This document shows, piece after piece, positions 15,944 to 25,266 of a stretch of DNA of 27,933 nucleotides. The notes below the pieces were generated by a model that searched no databases, was not told the origin of the DNA, and saw nothing but the letters and a program-made list of their open reading frames with translations. Numbering within the stretch: the stretch's first letter is position 1; each line of letters starts with the position of its first letter. The stretch is from Lachnospiraceae bacterium. GTDB lineage: Bacteria; Bacillota_A; Clostridia; Lachnospirales; Lachnospiraceae. The position numbers were made by a program, and so were the translations under genes. The DNA is taken from the NCBI GenBank assembly GCA_016287765.1, contig JAEEWS010000040.1, positions 1-27,933 of the forward strand, read 5' to 3'.

Positions 15944-17161
15944 TTATGCATTAAACATAACCTTCTCGGAATTAAAGGATCTTGTAACCGAGAAAGTACA
16001 AAGGAATGCAAGAAGAAGATTTCCGCAAACGGAATATACAAACTCAAGTCCCGTAAGGCTCTGGGTCATGATCTTCTGAATGGAAAGTGCAGTACCGTAA
16101 ACCGGGATAACATGCAGGTAGGATGCCATTTCCTTTGAACCGGTAAACATGGTAGCAAGTGCAGCTATCATGATAATAATGTACAAAGGAGAAATGTATG
16201 TTGAAGCGGTCTTTACGTCCTTTGCACGGATAGCAAGGGCCGAAATAACGGACACATAGAGATAGGCAAGGATGACCAGAAGAACGATCAGCTGGATCAC
16301 CTGACCTGCGCTTATCTTCATTCCAAGATCAATATTACCCGTTCCTGCCATTCCTTTAAGCATCATAGGCATAGCAACTATCATGGAGCCGGCATATACA
16401 AGCGCGGAAAGCATGGAAAGCACGGTAAGGGCCGTTATCTTACCGAAAGCCAGCTTGCTTCTCTTAACAGGTGTCATGAGAAGTCTTGCCATAGTGCCTC
16501 TTTCCTTTTCACCTGCTATGGCATCGGTAACTATACCCATAGCGCTGGCAAATACAAGGAAGGTAGTAAGGTAAGGAACAAGCATTGAAAGGAACTGGGT
16601 TCCGAAGCTTCCGTCCTTGGTTATCTGATTGATATTGATCTCAAAAACTCCCAGCTTATCAGCTCCGCCGATCCTGTCTATAATAACCTGCTGTTTGTAT
16701 GCGGAAAGCACCATCTCGTTAAAGGTCTGATAAGCAGCGGAAGAATAGTCCTTTGCGGGGTTCATTCCGATCTTTACGCCGGGAAGCTTTCCGCCGTTGT
16801 AATTGTTAACTCCGTCGGAGAAGTTCTTATCGAACTCCACCAGCATTTCGATATCGCCGTTAAGGATATCCTCCTCCAGCTTTTCCCTGTCAAAGGAATC
16901 ATTGGTTATATAATTGATATCGGCAACATTTTTATAACCCGTATTATCTATATAGGCTTTGATCTCCTGAGGCACATCCTTCAAATAAACAGTGGGAATG
17001 TGCTCTTCAACATCCTTTGCCATATTTCCTGCAAATGTTCCGATGAGACTGTATATACCCACCATCAAAATAGCGGGGAGAATGAACATGGAGAAAACCA
17101 GTCTTTTGTCTTTAAAAACACGGTCAAACTCTTTTTTAATGATATATTTAACGCTTCCCAT
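15944..17161 (-). CDS. ABC-2 type exporter permease, NatB-like
   Basis: A 405-residue permease with the topology of NatB/ABC2_membrane_3 proteins. There is one N-terminal membrane helix (about 21-42), a large extracytoplasmic domain (about 50-200), then five or more helices, with GEKERGTMARLLMTPVKRSKLAFGKI forming the conserved cytoplasmic coupling segment before the second membrane block. The start was set at 17161 because AGGAGGAG precedes that ATG; the longer frame to 17215 runs into the ATPase gene. The ATG begins 1 nt after the stop of the ATPase gene, so the two form one exporter. NatAB extrudes sodium in Bacillus, but related pairs export peptides or antimicrobials, so the substrate is open. 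Confidence 0.87.
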   Translation of the reverse strand: MGSVKYIIKKEFDRVFKDKRLVFSMFILPAILMVGIYSLIGTFAGNMAKDVEEHIPTVYLKDVPQEIKAYIDNTGYKNVADINYITNDSFDREKLEEDILNGDIEMLVEFDKNFSDGVNNYNGGKLPGVKIGMNPAKDYSSAAYQTFNEMVLSAYKQQVIIDRIGGADKLGVFEININQITKDGSFGTQFLSMLVPYLTTFLVFASAMGIVTDAIAGEKERGTMARLLMTPVKRSKLAFGKITALTVLSMLSALVYAGSMIVAMPMMLKGMAGTGNIDLGMKISAGQVIQLIVLLVILAYLYVSVISALAIRAKDVKTASTYISPLYIIIMIAALATMFTGSKEMASYLHVIPVYGTALSIQKIMTQSLTGLEFVYSVCGNLLLAFLCTFSVTRSFNSEKVMFNA

Positions 17162-17162
17162 A

Positions 17163-17939
17163 TTATTCCTCCTCCTTATGATTATCACGATAAAGGACGA
17201 AGAATGCATCTTCAAGATCCTCAGTACCGGTCTTTTCCTCGATCTCGGAAATAGTGCCTTCCGTAACCAGCTTACCGTCTATGATGATACCCACTTTGTC
17301 ACAGAGTTTCTGAGCTTCGGACATTATGTGAGTGGAGATTATGATGGTCTTGCCTTCTGCCTTAAGCTTCATAAGGAAGTCCGTCACACTCTTTGCAGTG
17401 ATGACATCCAGTCCGCTTGTGGGCTCATCGAATATAACCACCTCGGGATCCTGTACAAGGCTTACCGCAATGGCTGCCTTCTGCTTCATACCTGTGGAAA
17501 GTTCTTCTATCTTTTTGTCTTCAAATCCGTCAATTCCGAAATAACCGAAAAGTTCTTTCTTTCTGTTCTCGATCTGCTCGGGAGTAAGTCCGTGGAGAGT
17601 TCCGAAAAACTCAAACAGATATTTGGGGGTAAAGAAAGGATCAAGCTTTATCTCGTTAGTAAGGAAGCAAAGTCTTTCTCTTACCTCTCCTCCCTGCTTT
17701 ACGGTGTCAAAGCCGCAAACTTTAGCCTCTCCCTCAGTAGGTGTAAGTAATGTAGCTATGCAACGAAGTGTGGTGGTCTTACCTGCTCCGTTGGGTCCAA
17801 GCAATCCGTAGATCTCACCGGGCACTGCCTTGAAACTGATATCGGATGCCGCGCATTTAACGTTCTTTTTCGTCTTCAGCATGGCCATCTGGGTTTTACT
17901 CAGTTTATAAACCTTGGTGAGGTTATTAACTTCAATCAT
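17163..17939 (-). CDS. ABC transporter ATPase, NatA-like
   Basis: A 258-residue nucleotide-binding subunit. Walker A is GPNGAGKTT (48-56), the signature is LSTGM (147-151), Walker B is VVIFDE (167-172) and the switch histidine is H204 in STHIMSEA. The D-loop SGLD is present. It fits the CcmA/NatA group that pairs with ABC-2 permeases. AGGAGG lies 7 nt before the ATG. Transcription is predicted from a promoter at 18057-18085, and the gene is followed by its permease. Confidence 0.92.
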   Translation of the reverse strand: MIEVNNLTKVYKLSKTQMAMLKTKKNVKCAASDISFKAVPGEIYGLLGPNGAGKTTTLRCIATLLTPTEGEAKVCGFDTVKQGGEVRERLCFLTNEIKLDPFFTPKYLFEFFGTLHGLTPEQIENRKKELFGYFGIDGFEDKKIEELSTGMKQKAAIAVSLVQDPEVVIFDEPTSGLDVITAKSVTDFLMKLKAEGKTIIISTHIMSEAQKLCDKVGIIIDGKLVTEGTISEIEEKTGTEDLEDAFFVLYRDNHKEEE

Positions 17940-18056
17940 GATGTTTCCTCCTTATAAATTTTTTCATTTCTCTTATTCCTTCTGTGTTCACATTGTGGCT
18001 ATGTATCAAAAACCCCCATTGATGATCCATAAAGCACACTTACCAAAAACAGTTAA

Positions 18057-18085
18057 ATATTAGCATATAGCTAAAGTCATTTCAA
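18057..18085 (-). promoter_or_regulatory. Promoter of the natAB-like operon
   Basis: On the minus strand, -35 TTGAAA (plus 18080-18085), a 17-bp spacer and -10 TAATAT (plus 18057-18062) lie about 120 nt before the ATPase start. The leader between them shows no clear structured element. Confidence 0.65.
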
Positions 18086-18091
18086 CATATA

Positions 18092-18125
18092 AAAAAGCAA
18101 AATAGATCACTCTATTTCGCTTTTT
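18092..18125. terminator. Terminator after the PrsA/SurA-like lipoprotein gene
   Basis: A 15-bp stem (18092-18106 / 18111-18125) with one A-C mismatch and a 4-nt loop, flanked by A runs and T runs on both sides. It lies 25 nt past the lipoprotein stop and closes the deacetylase-pth-mfd-lipoprotein operon. Confidence 0.8.
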
Positions 18126-18149
18126 ATACATTTCCTGCAAGTATGTATA

Positions 18150-19145
18150 TTATTTTCCGAAAACATCTATGCTTTCCCAGACCTTTCGGCTGATCTTGAC
18201 CGTGGTTTCTTCTTTCCACTTTGCATACATATCCTCGAAGGCTTCTTTTCTTCGCTCTTCTATGATCTCTTCCTTCTTTTCCTGAGTGGCATCGATGTCA
18301 AAAGCAGCTACGCAATAGTAAATACGGTAAAACCCGTCACTTTCGGTGATATCACTGTATTCTCCGTCTTTCATGCCTTTAAGTAACTCGACCGGACCTG
18401 TGTATTCATTGTCTTCCGGCCCTATATAAAGGTCCGTGTACCTTGTCTCCTCTGTCTTGGATGCGGCGTAAGCCCTTTTGTCTTCGCTTTTTTTCCATCC
18501 TTCCAGGATCTCGTAGAGCCCGGACTTTATTTTTTCCTTTTCTTCCTCGGTATACTCTTCACGCTGTCCGTCAACTCCGATCTTCGCATCCTTAAGAGCT
18601 ATGGTGTAAAAGTGATGCTGATGAGCAAGTTCGTCGGGGACATTGGTATTTATGTTCAAAGTGGTGGTTTCATAGATCTTCTTTGCCAGAAGGTTATCAT
18701 TGTAAAGCCTTCTTACCACGTTTTCATTGACACCTTCAAGCAGGATCGGACTTCCTTCCAGCTGTTTCATATAGTAAGCGGTAAGCCGGTCAACTTCCTT
18801 AAGTTCCTCCTCGGAAAGAAATATATTAAGCTCATTTGCTTTTGAGCATACTATCTTCATTCGGATGACCAAAGAAAGGACCTCATCCTTTACCACCGAA
18901 CCTATGGTGTCTCCCTCTCCGCTCACGGAATAATCCCAAATGTCAGGGCCGTAATAAAGCTCATAATCACGACGGGCAGCATCAAGATAGACCAAAAGCT
19001 CACGGTAATCCACCGGACGATCTCCCACTTCCATGAGCACGTCCTTATCCGGCTCTTCTGCCTCTGTATTTGTTTTTTCGGCCGTTTTGCCACAGCCTCC
19101 CAGTAAAAGGAAGAGCAGCAACAACGGTATCATCAGGCGTTTCAC
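18150..19145 (-). CDS. PrsA/SurA-like extracytoplasmic folding lipoprotein
   Basis: A 331-residue predicted lipoprotein: a short hydrophobic signal ends in the lipobox LLGGC, with lipidated Cys18. Residues about 36-170 resemble the helical SurA_N chaperone domain (VLMEVGDRPVDYREL, then charged helices). The C-terminal part (about 185-300) may hold a shortened parvulin domain, with DLYIGPEDNEYTGPVELLKGMKDGEYSDITESDGFYRIYY resembling the end of PpiC domains. Catalytic activity is uncertain. It would assist folding of secreted proteins. The gene starts with GTG directly after the mfd stop; AAGGAG in the mfd end is the ribosome binding site. An Mfd-lipoprotein neighbour pair is a frequent clostridial arrangement as I recall it. 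Confidence 0.75.
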   Translation of the reverse strand: MKRLMIPLLLLFLLLGGCGKTAEKTNTEAEEPDKDVLMEVGDRPVDYRELLVYLDAARRDYELYYGPDIWDYSVSGEGDTIGSVVKDEVLSLVIRMKIVCSKANELNIFLSEEELKEVDRLTAYYMKQLEGSPILLEGVNENVVRRLYNDNLLAKKIYETTTLNINTNVPDELAHQHHFYTIALKDAKIGVDGQREEYTEEEKEKIKSGLYEILEGWKKSEDKRAYAASKTEETRYTDLYIGPEDNEYTGPVELLKGMKDGEYSDITESDGFYRIYYCVAAFDIDATQEKKEEIIEERRKEAFEDMYAKWKEETTVKISRKVWESIDVFGK

Positions 19146-22100
19146 TTAAAACAGCTCCTTCATGCATCCCAAAAATTCTTTAAGCTTTGTAAAGATCAAA
19201 CTTTGTTCCTCTTTAAGTCCCATTTTTTTGGTACCTTTTTTAATGGTCAGGGTAAAGAAAGGTTTATCCGATCCCTTAAGCTCCGACTCCGGATGGGAAT
19301 TAACAAACTCATCCAGAAGCTCGGTCTTTACGGGAGCTTCATTGTACATGGAAAGTCTCAGCTTTACCGTATTCTGATCCGAAGGCAAAAGTGTCACGGC
19401 AGTAATATAAACGCTGTGACACATGGCCTTTATCTGAGCCACATCCAGCAGGGAATAGACCACTTCCGGTATATCACCGTATCTGTCCGTCAATTCGTCT
19501 ATGACATCCAGCTTTTCCTCTTCCGTTTCGATCATTGCGATACGCTTATACATGTCCAGCTTCTGGGTCTCGTTCTTAATATAATCCGTGGGTATGAATG
19601 CATCTATGGGAAGCTTTATCATGGTCTCAAAATCATCCGAAACCACTTCTTCTCCCTTAGCCTTCCTGATGGCATTATCCAGGAGCTTGCAATACAGATC
19701 GTAACCCACTTCTTCCATGTGTCCGCTCTGCTCGGCGCCCAGCACATTTCCCGCACCTCTGATCTCCAGATCCCTCATGGCGATCTTAAAGCCGGATCCC
19801 AGATCCGAAAATTCGCGGATGGCCTGAAGCCTCTTCTCCGCTATCTCCTTTAAAACCTGACCTCTCTTGTACATTAGGAAGGCATAGGCTGTCCTGGAGG
19901 ATCTTCCCACTCTTCCTCTCAATTGATAAAGCTGGGAAAGTCCCATTTTATCCGCATCATCTATGATCATGGTATTTACATTGGAAATATCCAGTCCCGT
20001 TTCTATGATGGTGGTTGCCACAAGGACATCGATCTCTCCGCTGATAAAGGCATACATTATCTTTTCCAGTTCACGTTCACTCATCTGTCCGTGAGCAAAG
20101 GCCACATTGGCATCGGGACAGAGACGCTGCACAAGGGCGGCCTTTTCCTCTATACCGTTGACCCGGTTGGAAACATAGTACACCTGGCCTCCTCTGGCCA
20201 TTTCACGGTTTACAGCCTCCCTTATGATCTCATCGTTATGTTCCATAACAAAGGTCTGGATGGGCAGCCTGTCCACCGGAGGCTCTTCCAGCACGGACAT
20301 TTCACGTATGCCTGCCAGGCTCATATGAAGGGTTCTGGGAATGGGTGTGGCGGTAAGGGTCAGAACATCCACATCCTTTTTCATTTCCTTTATCTTTTCC
20401 TTGTGAGTTACACCAAAACGCTGCTCCTCATCCACGATGAGAAGCCCCAGTTCTTTAAATTTCACATCCTTCGAAAGCACTCTGTGGGTTCCGATCACTA
20501 TATCCACCTGACCGTTGGCAAGTCCCGTGAGAGTCGCCTTCTGCTGGGCGGGTGTCCTGAACCTGGACAGCATCTCCACTGTTACCGGGTAGTTTACAAG
20601 TCTCGTGGAAAAGGTGTTGTAATGCTGCTGGGCAAGAATGGTGGTGGGCACCAGCACCACTACCTGTTTTCCGTCCTGCACGGCCTTGAAGGCCGCTCTT
20701 AATGCAACCTCCGTTTTACCGTATCCCACGTCTCCGCAGATGAGACGGTCCATGATCCTGCTGCTCTCCATGTCATTCTTTGTATCTTCTATGGCTTTGA
20801 GCTGATCATCCGTCTCTTCATAGGGGAAAAGCTCCTCAAACTCCCGCTGCCAGACGGTGTCCTTTCCGAAAGCAAAACCGGGTCTTGAAGATCTGATGGC
20901 ATAAAGGTTCACCAGCTGATCCGCAATGTCTGCCACCGCCTTCTTGACTCTTTCCTTGGTCTTTCTCCACTCGTTGGAGTTGACTCTGCTGATCCTCGGC
21001 TTCTTGTCCGCATCGGCAGATGCGTATTTTTGTATGGATTCCAGGTTTGTAGCCGGAATATATAGCTCTCCGTCGGCATATTCTATCTTTATATAGTCCT
21101 GCTCGGTCTTATCGTTTTCCAGTTTTTCAATACCACGGTATATGCCGAGGCCGTTCCTCTCATGAACGATAAAATCGCCGAAGGAAAGCTCGTGAAGGGA
21201 ATGGATCGCATTACCGTTATCTGAAAACCGTTTTTTATGCTTTCTTCTCGCCGCTCCGAAGGTGTCACCTTCCGCCAGGACCGCCAGTCTCTCCAGGGGA
21301 TATTCAAAGCCCTTGTGAAGAGCTCCGTACATGATGACTGTTTCGCCTTCCTGTATCTGTCTTTCCCTGTCCTCACTGAAAACCGCAGTTATACCGTACT
21401 CTGCCAGGCCTTCCGCCAAACGCTGACCTCTGGCGCTGGAGCCGGTTACTATTATAGTCTTGTATCTTTTCTTTTTGTAGCTCTCCAGATCCCGGACGAG
21501 AAGCTCTATGCCTGATACATAGGGATTAACATTCTTGGCGTTTACCGCAAACCTCTCCTTGATCTTAAGCCCCGCATTTCCCATGTCCAGGGTGGACAAA
21601 AGCAACAATCTCTTGTTCTGCCCCTTCGCCAAGATCTTTTTGTAGTCATATATTACGTCGGCCCGTGAGGGAAGCACATATCCACCCTCCAGCCTTCCGG
21701 TCATGCTCTCCCTGAATTCCGTAAGGGATGCTTCTCCCTTTTCTTCAAGGCGCATGGGTTCATCAAAAACGATAAGATCCTCAGCTCCAAAGTAGTCCAA
21801 AAACGAAGCGGTCTCATCATAAAAACTTGTAACAAAAGCGTCTACGGAAGCTGCTCCCCTGGAGTATTCCATAGTCTCTATCGCCTCTTCGCAGACCTTT
21901 TTAAGTCTGGTCGCCTCTTCGTTTTTCATCTTCTTTCGAAGGAGGCTTTCTGTCTTCTTTTCCTCTGCCCGGATCCTTTCAAATCCTTCCTGCAGTTCCT
22001 CATCGGTCAGAATGAATTCCGCAGCCGGAAAGATAGTAAGTCTTTCTATATTCCCCACCGCTCTCTGGGAGTCCACGTCGAATCGACGTATGCTGTCCAC

Positions 22101-22691
22101 TTCATCTCCGAAGAGCTCGATCCTGGAGGGATTTTCGTCATTTAAAGGGAAAATATCTATGATACCGCCACGGACCGCAAATTCACCGGGAGCAGAGACC
22201 ATGGACTGCCTCTCGTAGCCCAGTGCCACCAGCTTCTTTTCCAGATCCGCCGCATCTATGGTGTCCGTATCCGACAAGGTGACTATGGACTCCTTCACCT
22301 TTTCCAAAGGAAGGATCTTGTCAAGTGCCGCATCTATGCTCATTACCACCGTTACGGGATTTCCGGACAGCATTTCCTTGATGGCTGCCGCCCTTTCCTT
22401 TACAATGGCATTGCCCTTTATGTCCGCCTGATAGAAGATCAGGTCCTTAGCCGGATAAAATCTGGGGTTTGCTCCGAAAAGCTTAAGATCCTCACAGATC
22501 TCCTTGGCTCTCAGATCATTATAAGTGACAATGGCTCTTACTCTGTAGCCCTCAAAAAGAGACGCAACAAAATGACACTTTTGCGAGTCAACACACCCCG
22601 TCACACAGACGGGGGTTCTGCCAAGCTCAAGTGCCTTTTTTGTCTGTTCGTATTCTGTTGATCCTTGTAAAAGGGAAGTAAAACTATTCAT
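19146..22691 (-). CDS. mfd: Transcription-repair coupling factor Mfd
   Basis: A full-length 1181-residue Mfd, the translocase that removes RNA polymerase stalled at DNA damage and recruits UvrA. Domains in order: UvrB-like N-terminus (about 1-330, with FAVRGGIIDIFP near 171-182), the CarD-like RNA polymerase interaction domain (about 500-560, FGDFIVHERNGLGIYRGIEK), a RecG-like helicase core with Walker A GDVGYGKT (653-660) and DEEQ box (754-757), the second RecA fold with QLRGRVGRSSR, and a C-terminal TRCF domain. No frame break was seen. The start overlaps the end of pth by 8 bp. It is part of a deacetylase-pth-mfd-lipoprotein operon; the pth-mfd order is common in Firmicutes. Confidence 0.98.
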   Translation of the reverse strand: MNSFTSLLQGSTEYEQTKKALELGRTPVCVTGCVDSQKCHFVASLFEGYRVRAIVTYNDLRAKEICEDLKLFGANPRFYPAKDLIFYQADIKGNAIVKERAAAIKEMLSGNPVTVVMSIDAALDKILPLEKVKESIVTLSDTDTIDAADLEKKLVALGYERQSMVSAPGEFAVRGGIIDIFPLNDENPSRIELFGDEVDSIRRFDVDSQRAVGNIERLTIFPAAEFILTDEELQEGFERIRAEEKKTESLLRKKMKNEEATRLKKVCEEAIETMEYSRGAASVDAFVTSFYDETASFLDYFGAEDLIVFDEPMRLEEKGEASLTEFRESMTGRLEGGYVLPSRADVIYDYKKILAKGQNKRLLLLSTLDMGNAGLKIKERFAVNAKNVNPYVSGIELLVRDLESYKKKRYKTIIVTGSSARGQRLAEGLAEYGITAVFSEDRERQIQEGETVIMYGALHKGFEYPLERLAVLAEGDTFGAARRKHKKRFSDNGNAIHSLHELSFGDFIVHERNGLGIYRGIEKLENDKTEQDYIKIEYADGELYIPATNLESIQKYASADADKKPRISRVNSNEWRKTKERVKKAVADIADQLVNLYAIRSSRPGFAFGKDTVWQREFEELFPYEETDDQLKAIEDTKNDMESSRIMDRLICGDVGYGKTEVALRAAFKAVQDGKQVVVLVPTTILAQQHYNTFSTRLVNYPVTVEMLSRFRTPAQQKATLTGLANGQVDIVIGTHRVLSKDVKFKELGLLIVDEEQRFGVTHKEKIKEMKKDVDVLTLTATPIPRTLHMSLAGIREMSVLEEPPVDRLPIQTFVMEHNDEIIREAVNREMARGGQVYYVSNRVNGIEEKAALVQRLCPDANVAFAHGQMSERELEKIMYAFISGEIDVLVATTIIETGLDISNVNTMIIDDADKMGLSQLYQLRGRVGRSSRTAYAFLMYKRGQVLKEIAEKRLQAIREFSDLGSGFKIAMRDLEIRGAGNVLGAEQSGHMEEVGYDLYCKLLDNAIRKAKGEEVVSDDFETMIKLPIDAFIPTDYIKNETQKLDMYKRIAMIETEEEKLDVIDELTDRYGDIPEVVYSLLDVAQIKAMCHSVYITAVTLLPSDQNTVKLRLSMYNEAPVKTELLDEFVNSHPESELKGSDKPFFTLTIKKGTKKMGLKEEQSLIFTKLKEFLGCMKELF

Positions 22692-23265
22692 CGGATTTGG
22701 TTTTCTTACGATTAAATGTATTCATCGCCTTTGCTATATCGTCAATAACAAAAAGCTCCGCTGCCGTAACCGCATCCTCAAGCGCTGCCCTGATCTTTAC
22801 TTCATCTTCCCTGCTGAAATGCCCCAAAACATAGTCCTTTAAGTCCCATTCCTTGGGCTTTTCGCCTACACCTATGCGTATTCTGGGAAAATTTTCGCTT
22901 CCGAGGTGCGAAATGATGTTTTTGATTCCATTGTGCCCGCCGGCACTTCCTCTTTCTCTTACCCTGATAAAGCCGGGTTCCAGATTTACATCGTCATAAA
23001 CTATGCAAACATCCTTAGGCTCCAGTTTAAAGAAATTCACTGCTTCAATAATGGCTTCTCCGCTTAAGTTCATATAGGTCTGAGGTTTCATCAGGATCAC
23101 CTTCTGACCGCAAATGGTTCCTTTACCGATCAAAGCCTTAAATTTTTTTTCCGTAACGGATATCCCTGTCTTGTCGGATATGGCCGTAATGGCATCAAAT
23201 CCGATATTATGCCTTGTTCCCGCATATTCTCTGTCGGGATTTCCCAATCCTGCTATTATCTTCAT
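22684..23265 (-). CDS. pth: Peptidyl-tRNA hydrolase
   Basis: A 193-residue bacterial-type Pth that recycles peptidyl-tRNA dropped from ribosomes. The N-terminal GLGNPDREYAGTRHNIGF contains N10 and catalytic H19; IVYDDVNLEPG carries the conserved aspartate, and GSAGGHNGIKNI matches the substrate-binding loop. Its length is typical. The ATG overlaps the deacetylase stop as ATGA, and the stop overlaps the mfd start, so it is embedded in a fully overlapping operon. Confidence 0.97.
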   Translation of the reverse strand: MKIIAGLGNPDREYAGTRHNIGFDAITAISDKTGISVTEKKFKALIGKGTICGQKVILMKPQTYMNLSGEAIIEAVNFFKLEPKDVCIVYDDVNLEPGFIRVRERGSAGGHNGIKNIISHLGSENFPRIRIGVGEKPKEWDLKDYVLGHFSREDEVKIRAALEDAVTAAELFVIDDIAKAMNTFNRKKTKSDE

Positions 23266-24833
23266 TTTATCTGTGAATAGTCCCTGTTAATATTTCCTTT
23301 TATATTTGTGGCATAGGAAACCTTACCGTTTTCCAAAGTTATGCCCTTATAATAGAACAGCTCCGAAACCGTAACAAACTGATAACCCTTAGCAGAAAGC
23401 TCATTCATGATCTTATCTGTAGCTTCGGCCGAGGTGTAATAAAGGGAATGCATGAGGATGATCTGTCCGTCCGCCACATTGTCCAGCACTGTCTTTGTGA
23501 TCTCATCCACTTTGGCGTCTATGGTTTCCTGTGTGCTCTTTTCGGGATAGATGATACCCTTATTCCAGTCCATTGTATCAAGGAACCAGTTGATCATGGG
23601 CATGGGAAGATACTTTGCCATGTATACCAGCCTGTCGTTTCCTCCGGGCATTCTGATCAGCGAGGGCGCATAGCCCACTGCCTTTGCAATGGTAAGATTG
23701 TTCTTGTTGATCTCTGTCCAGAAAAGTTCCTTGTCGCAATCCTCTTTTCTGAAGGAGGTGTGACTGTAGGTGTGAGATCCCACCTCATGTCCGGCCTTTG
23801 CGATGTTCTGTATGGATCTTAAGGAACTCTTTGCTCCGTCTATCCTCTCTCCTATGGTAAAGAAGGTGCATTTTGCATTATACTTGTCCAGTATTTTAAG
23901 GAGTTTGGATTCCACCTCCTCGTAAGGGCCGTCGTCATAGGTGAAAGCCACCATGGGCCTGTTGGGATCCAGTCCTTCACGAACCTGCAATCCTACGGGC
24001 TTTCCGTCCGTATCCTTGTACATAAAGGCTTTTGCTTCGGAATAGGGTGCATCATAAACAAACTCATTGTGGATCAACTCAATAAGTGTACCGTTTCCGA
24101 AAACGAAGGTAACCTTGTTGTCATGTATGCAAAAGCTGTCATAATCACTTGCTTTATATGCGGTATCGTACTTGACGAAGGCTGTCTTTAAAAATGCCGA
24201 ATCCTCTTCGGGAGCCAGTTTCTGCAGTCTTTCCTTTATAACCGCCAGATAGGACTCTCTGAATACATCGGAAGCTGCCAGCTGCTTGCCCGTAGCCGCA
24301 TCGAAGGTACATCCGATCCTGTGCTCCGTAGCACTTCCCTCGGCGTCGCACTTTATGAGGATTGAAACAAAGGCAGGATAAACATAAGTATCTATTGTAA
24401 CATCCGGATCCTTTGCATTGCTTCCGCCCCATACCTTAACATCCGCAACCGCCATATCCGCAATGAGTTTAACCTTGTTTCTTACCAACGCGGGTACCAG
24501 GTTCAATCCTGCATATTCTTTCTCAACGGGTACAGGTGTGGCCGTAGGCAAAGGAGCGGGTGTATTTTTTATCTCCTTTGTGGGTGTGGGCGTATTTACC
24601 TTAACAATAACAGGGGTAGAAGTAGCCGTCACCTCGGGGGTGGCCGTCACAAGCGAGACCGTCTGTCCCGGAGTCGGTGTGTTTTCCACTGTTTGGGGAT
24701 CGTTGTTCCTGTTTTTCTTTTCGTTCAATATAAAAAGGATAATGACCAATGCGGTCAGGATCACCACGATCCCTATCATTATAAACATTATTATCCTTGT
24801 TCTGTTTACTCTTCCGAATTTAGGTGTGTTCAT
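23262..24833 (-). CDS. Membrane-anchored polysaccharide deacetylase (NodB/CE4) with PT linker
   Basis: A 523-residue cell-envelope protein. A basic N-terminus and one membrane helix (about 14-36) lead to a Pro/Thr linker (about 50-103), a mixed alpha/beta domain (about 110-285) resembling the RsiV/DUF3298 type, and a C-terminal CE4 deacetylase domain (about 290-495). CE4 motifs: TYDDGP (298-303, catalytic D300 and metal D301), HTYSH (354-358, metal histidines), RMPGG (394-398), DTMDW (419-423), and ILMH (459-462). It would remove acetyl groups from peptidoglycan or another cell-surface glycan. The ATG at 24833 was chosen because GGAG lies 5-6 nt upstream; a GTG four codons earlier overlaps that site. 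It leads the operon with pth and mfd. Confidence 0.88.
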   Translation of the reverse strand: MNTPKFGRVNRTRIIMFIMIGIVVILTALVIILFILNEKKNRNNDPQTVENTPTPGQTVSLVTATPEVTATSTPVIVKVNTPTPTKEIKNTPAPLPTATPVPVEKEYAGLNLVPALVRNKVKLIADMAVADVKVWGGSNAKDPDVTIDTYVYPAFVSILIKCDAEGSATEHRIGCTFDAATGKQLAASDVFRESYLAVIKERLQKLAPEEDSAFLKTAFVKYDTAYKASDYDSFCIHDNKVTFVFGNGTLIELIHNEFVYDAPYSEAKAFMYKDTDGKPVGLQVREGLDPNRPMVAFTYDDGPYEEVESKLLKILDKYNAKCTFFTIGERIDGAKSSLRSIQNIAKAGHEVGSHTYSHTSFRKEDCDKELFWTEINKNNLTIAKAVGYAPSLIRMPGGNDRLVYMAKYLPMPMINWFLDTMDWNKGIIYPEKSTQETIDAKVDEITKTVLDNVADGQIILMHSLYYTSAEATDKIMNELSAKGYQFVTVSELFYYKGITLENGKVSYATNIKGNINRDYSQIK

Positions 24834-24871
24834 ATGATTCTCCACTTATTTCCTTTTATTTCCAGTTTTTA

Positions 24872-24900
24872 ATCATACAACATTTGAGAAGATTAAACAA
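24872..24900 (-). promoter_or_regulatory. Promoter of the deacetylase-pth-mfd operon
   Basis: On the minus strand, -35 TTGTTT (plus 24895-24900), a 17-bp spacer and -10 TATGAT (plus 24872-24877) sit about 40 nt before the deacetylase ATG, just beyond the spoVG terminator. Confidence 0.55.
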
Positions 24901-24913
24901 GTCCGCCTCCATC

Positions 24914-24960
24914 AAAAAAGATGTTCCTTTCCACGGCAGAACCATGAAAAGGAACATCTT
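24914..24960 (-). terminator. Terminator after spoVG
   Basis: A perfect 13-bp stem (24918-24930 / 24948-24960), extended by partial pairing inside, is followed on the minus strand by a U-tract (A run 24914-24919). It begins 10 nt past the spoVG stop. Confidence 0.9.
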
Positions 24961-24969
24961 CATAAGATC

Positions 24970-25242
24970 TTATTCCAATGTACCTGCAGCCACCTCTTTT
25001 TCGTAGGCCTTTAATATCTGAGCCTGCATGCTGTCTCTGGTGGTTGAATTAATGGGATGTGCAATGTCTCTGTACTCGCCTTCTCCTGTTTTGCGGCTGG
25101 GCATTGCAATAAATAATCCCTTTTCGCCATCAATGATCTTGATGTCGTGTACTACAAATTCTCCGTCAATGGTGATCGATGCAACTGCTTTCATCTTTCC
25201 GTCCTTGTCTACCTTGCGGATCCTCACATCTGTGATGTTCAT
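24970..25242 (-). CDS. spoVG: SpoVG-family regulator
   Basis: A 90-residue SpoVG protein, a small nucleic-acid-binding regulator that affects sporulation, division and envelope genes in Firmicutes. The sequence [11 protein letters not shown], the [22 protein letters not shown] core and [14 protein letters not shown] are essentially diagnostic. The ribosome binding site is GGGAGGG, 8-9 nt before the ATG. It starts 24 nt after glgD with no terminator between, so it is probably co-transcribed with glgC-glgD. Its presence does not prove that the organism sporulates, because non-spore-formers also keep it. Confidence 0.96.
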   Translation of the reverse strand: MNITDVRIRKVDKDGKMKAVASITIDGEFVVHDIKIIDGEKGLFIAMPSRKTGEGEYRDIAHPINSTTRDSMQAQILKAYEKEVAAGTLE

Positions 25243-25266
25243 TATTTTGTCCCTCCCGTTTGTATA

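Noticed and set aside
17162..17215. 18-codon N-terminal extension of the NatB-like permease
   Set aside because: It lies inside the ATPase gene, and AGGAGGAG points to the ATG at 17161.
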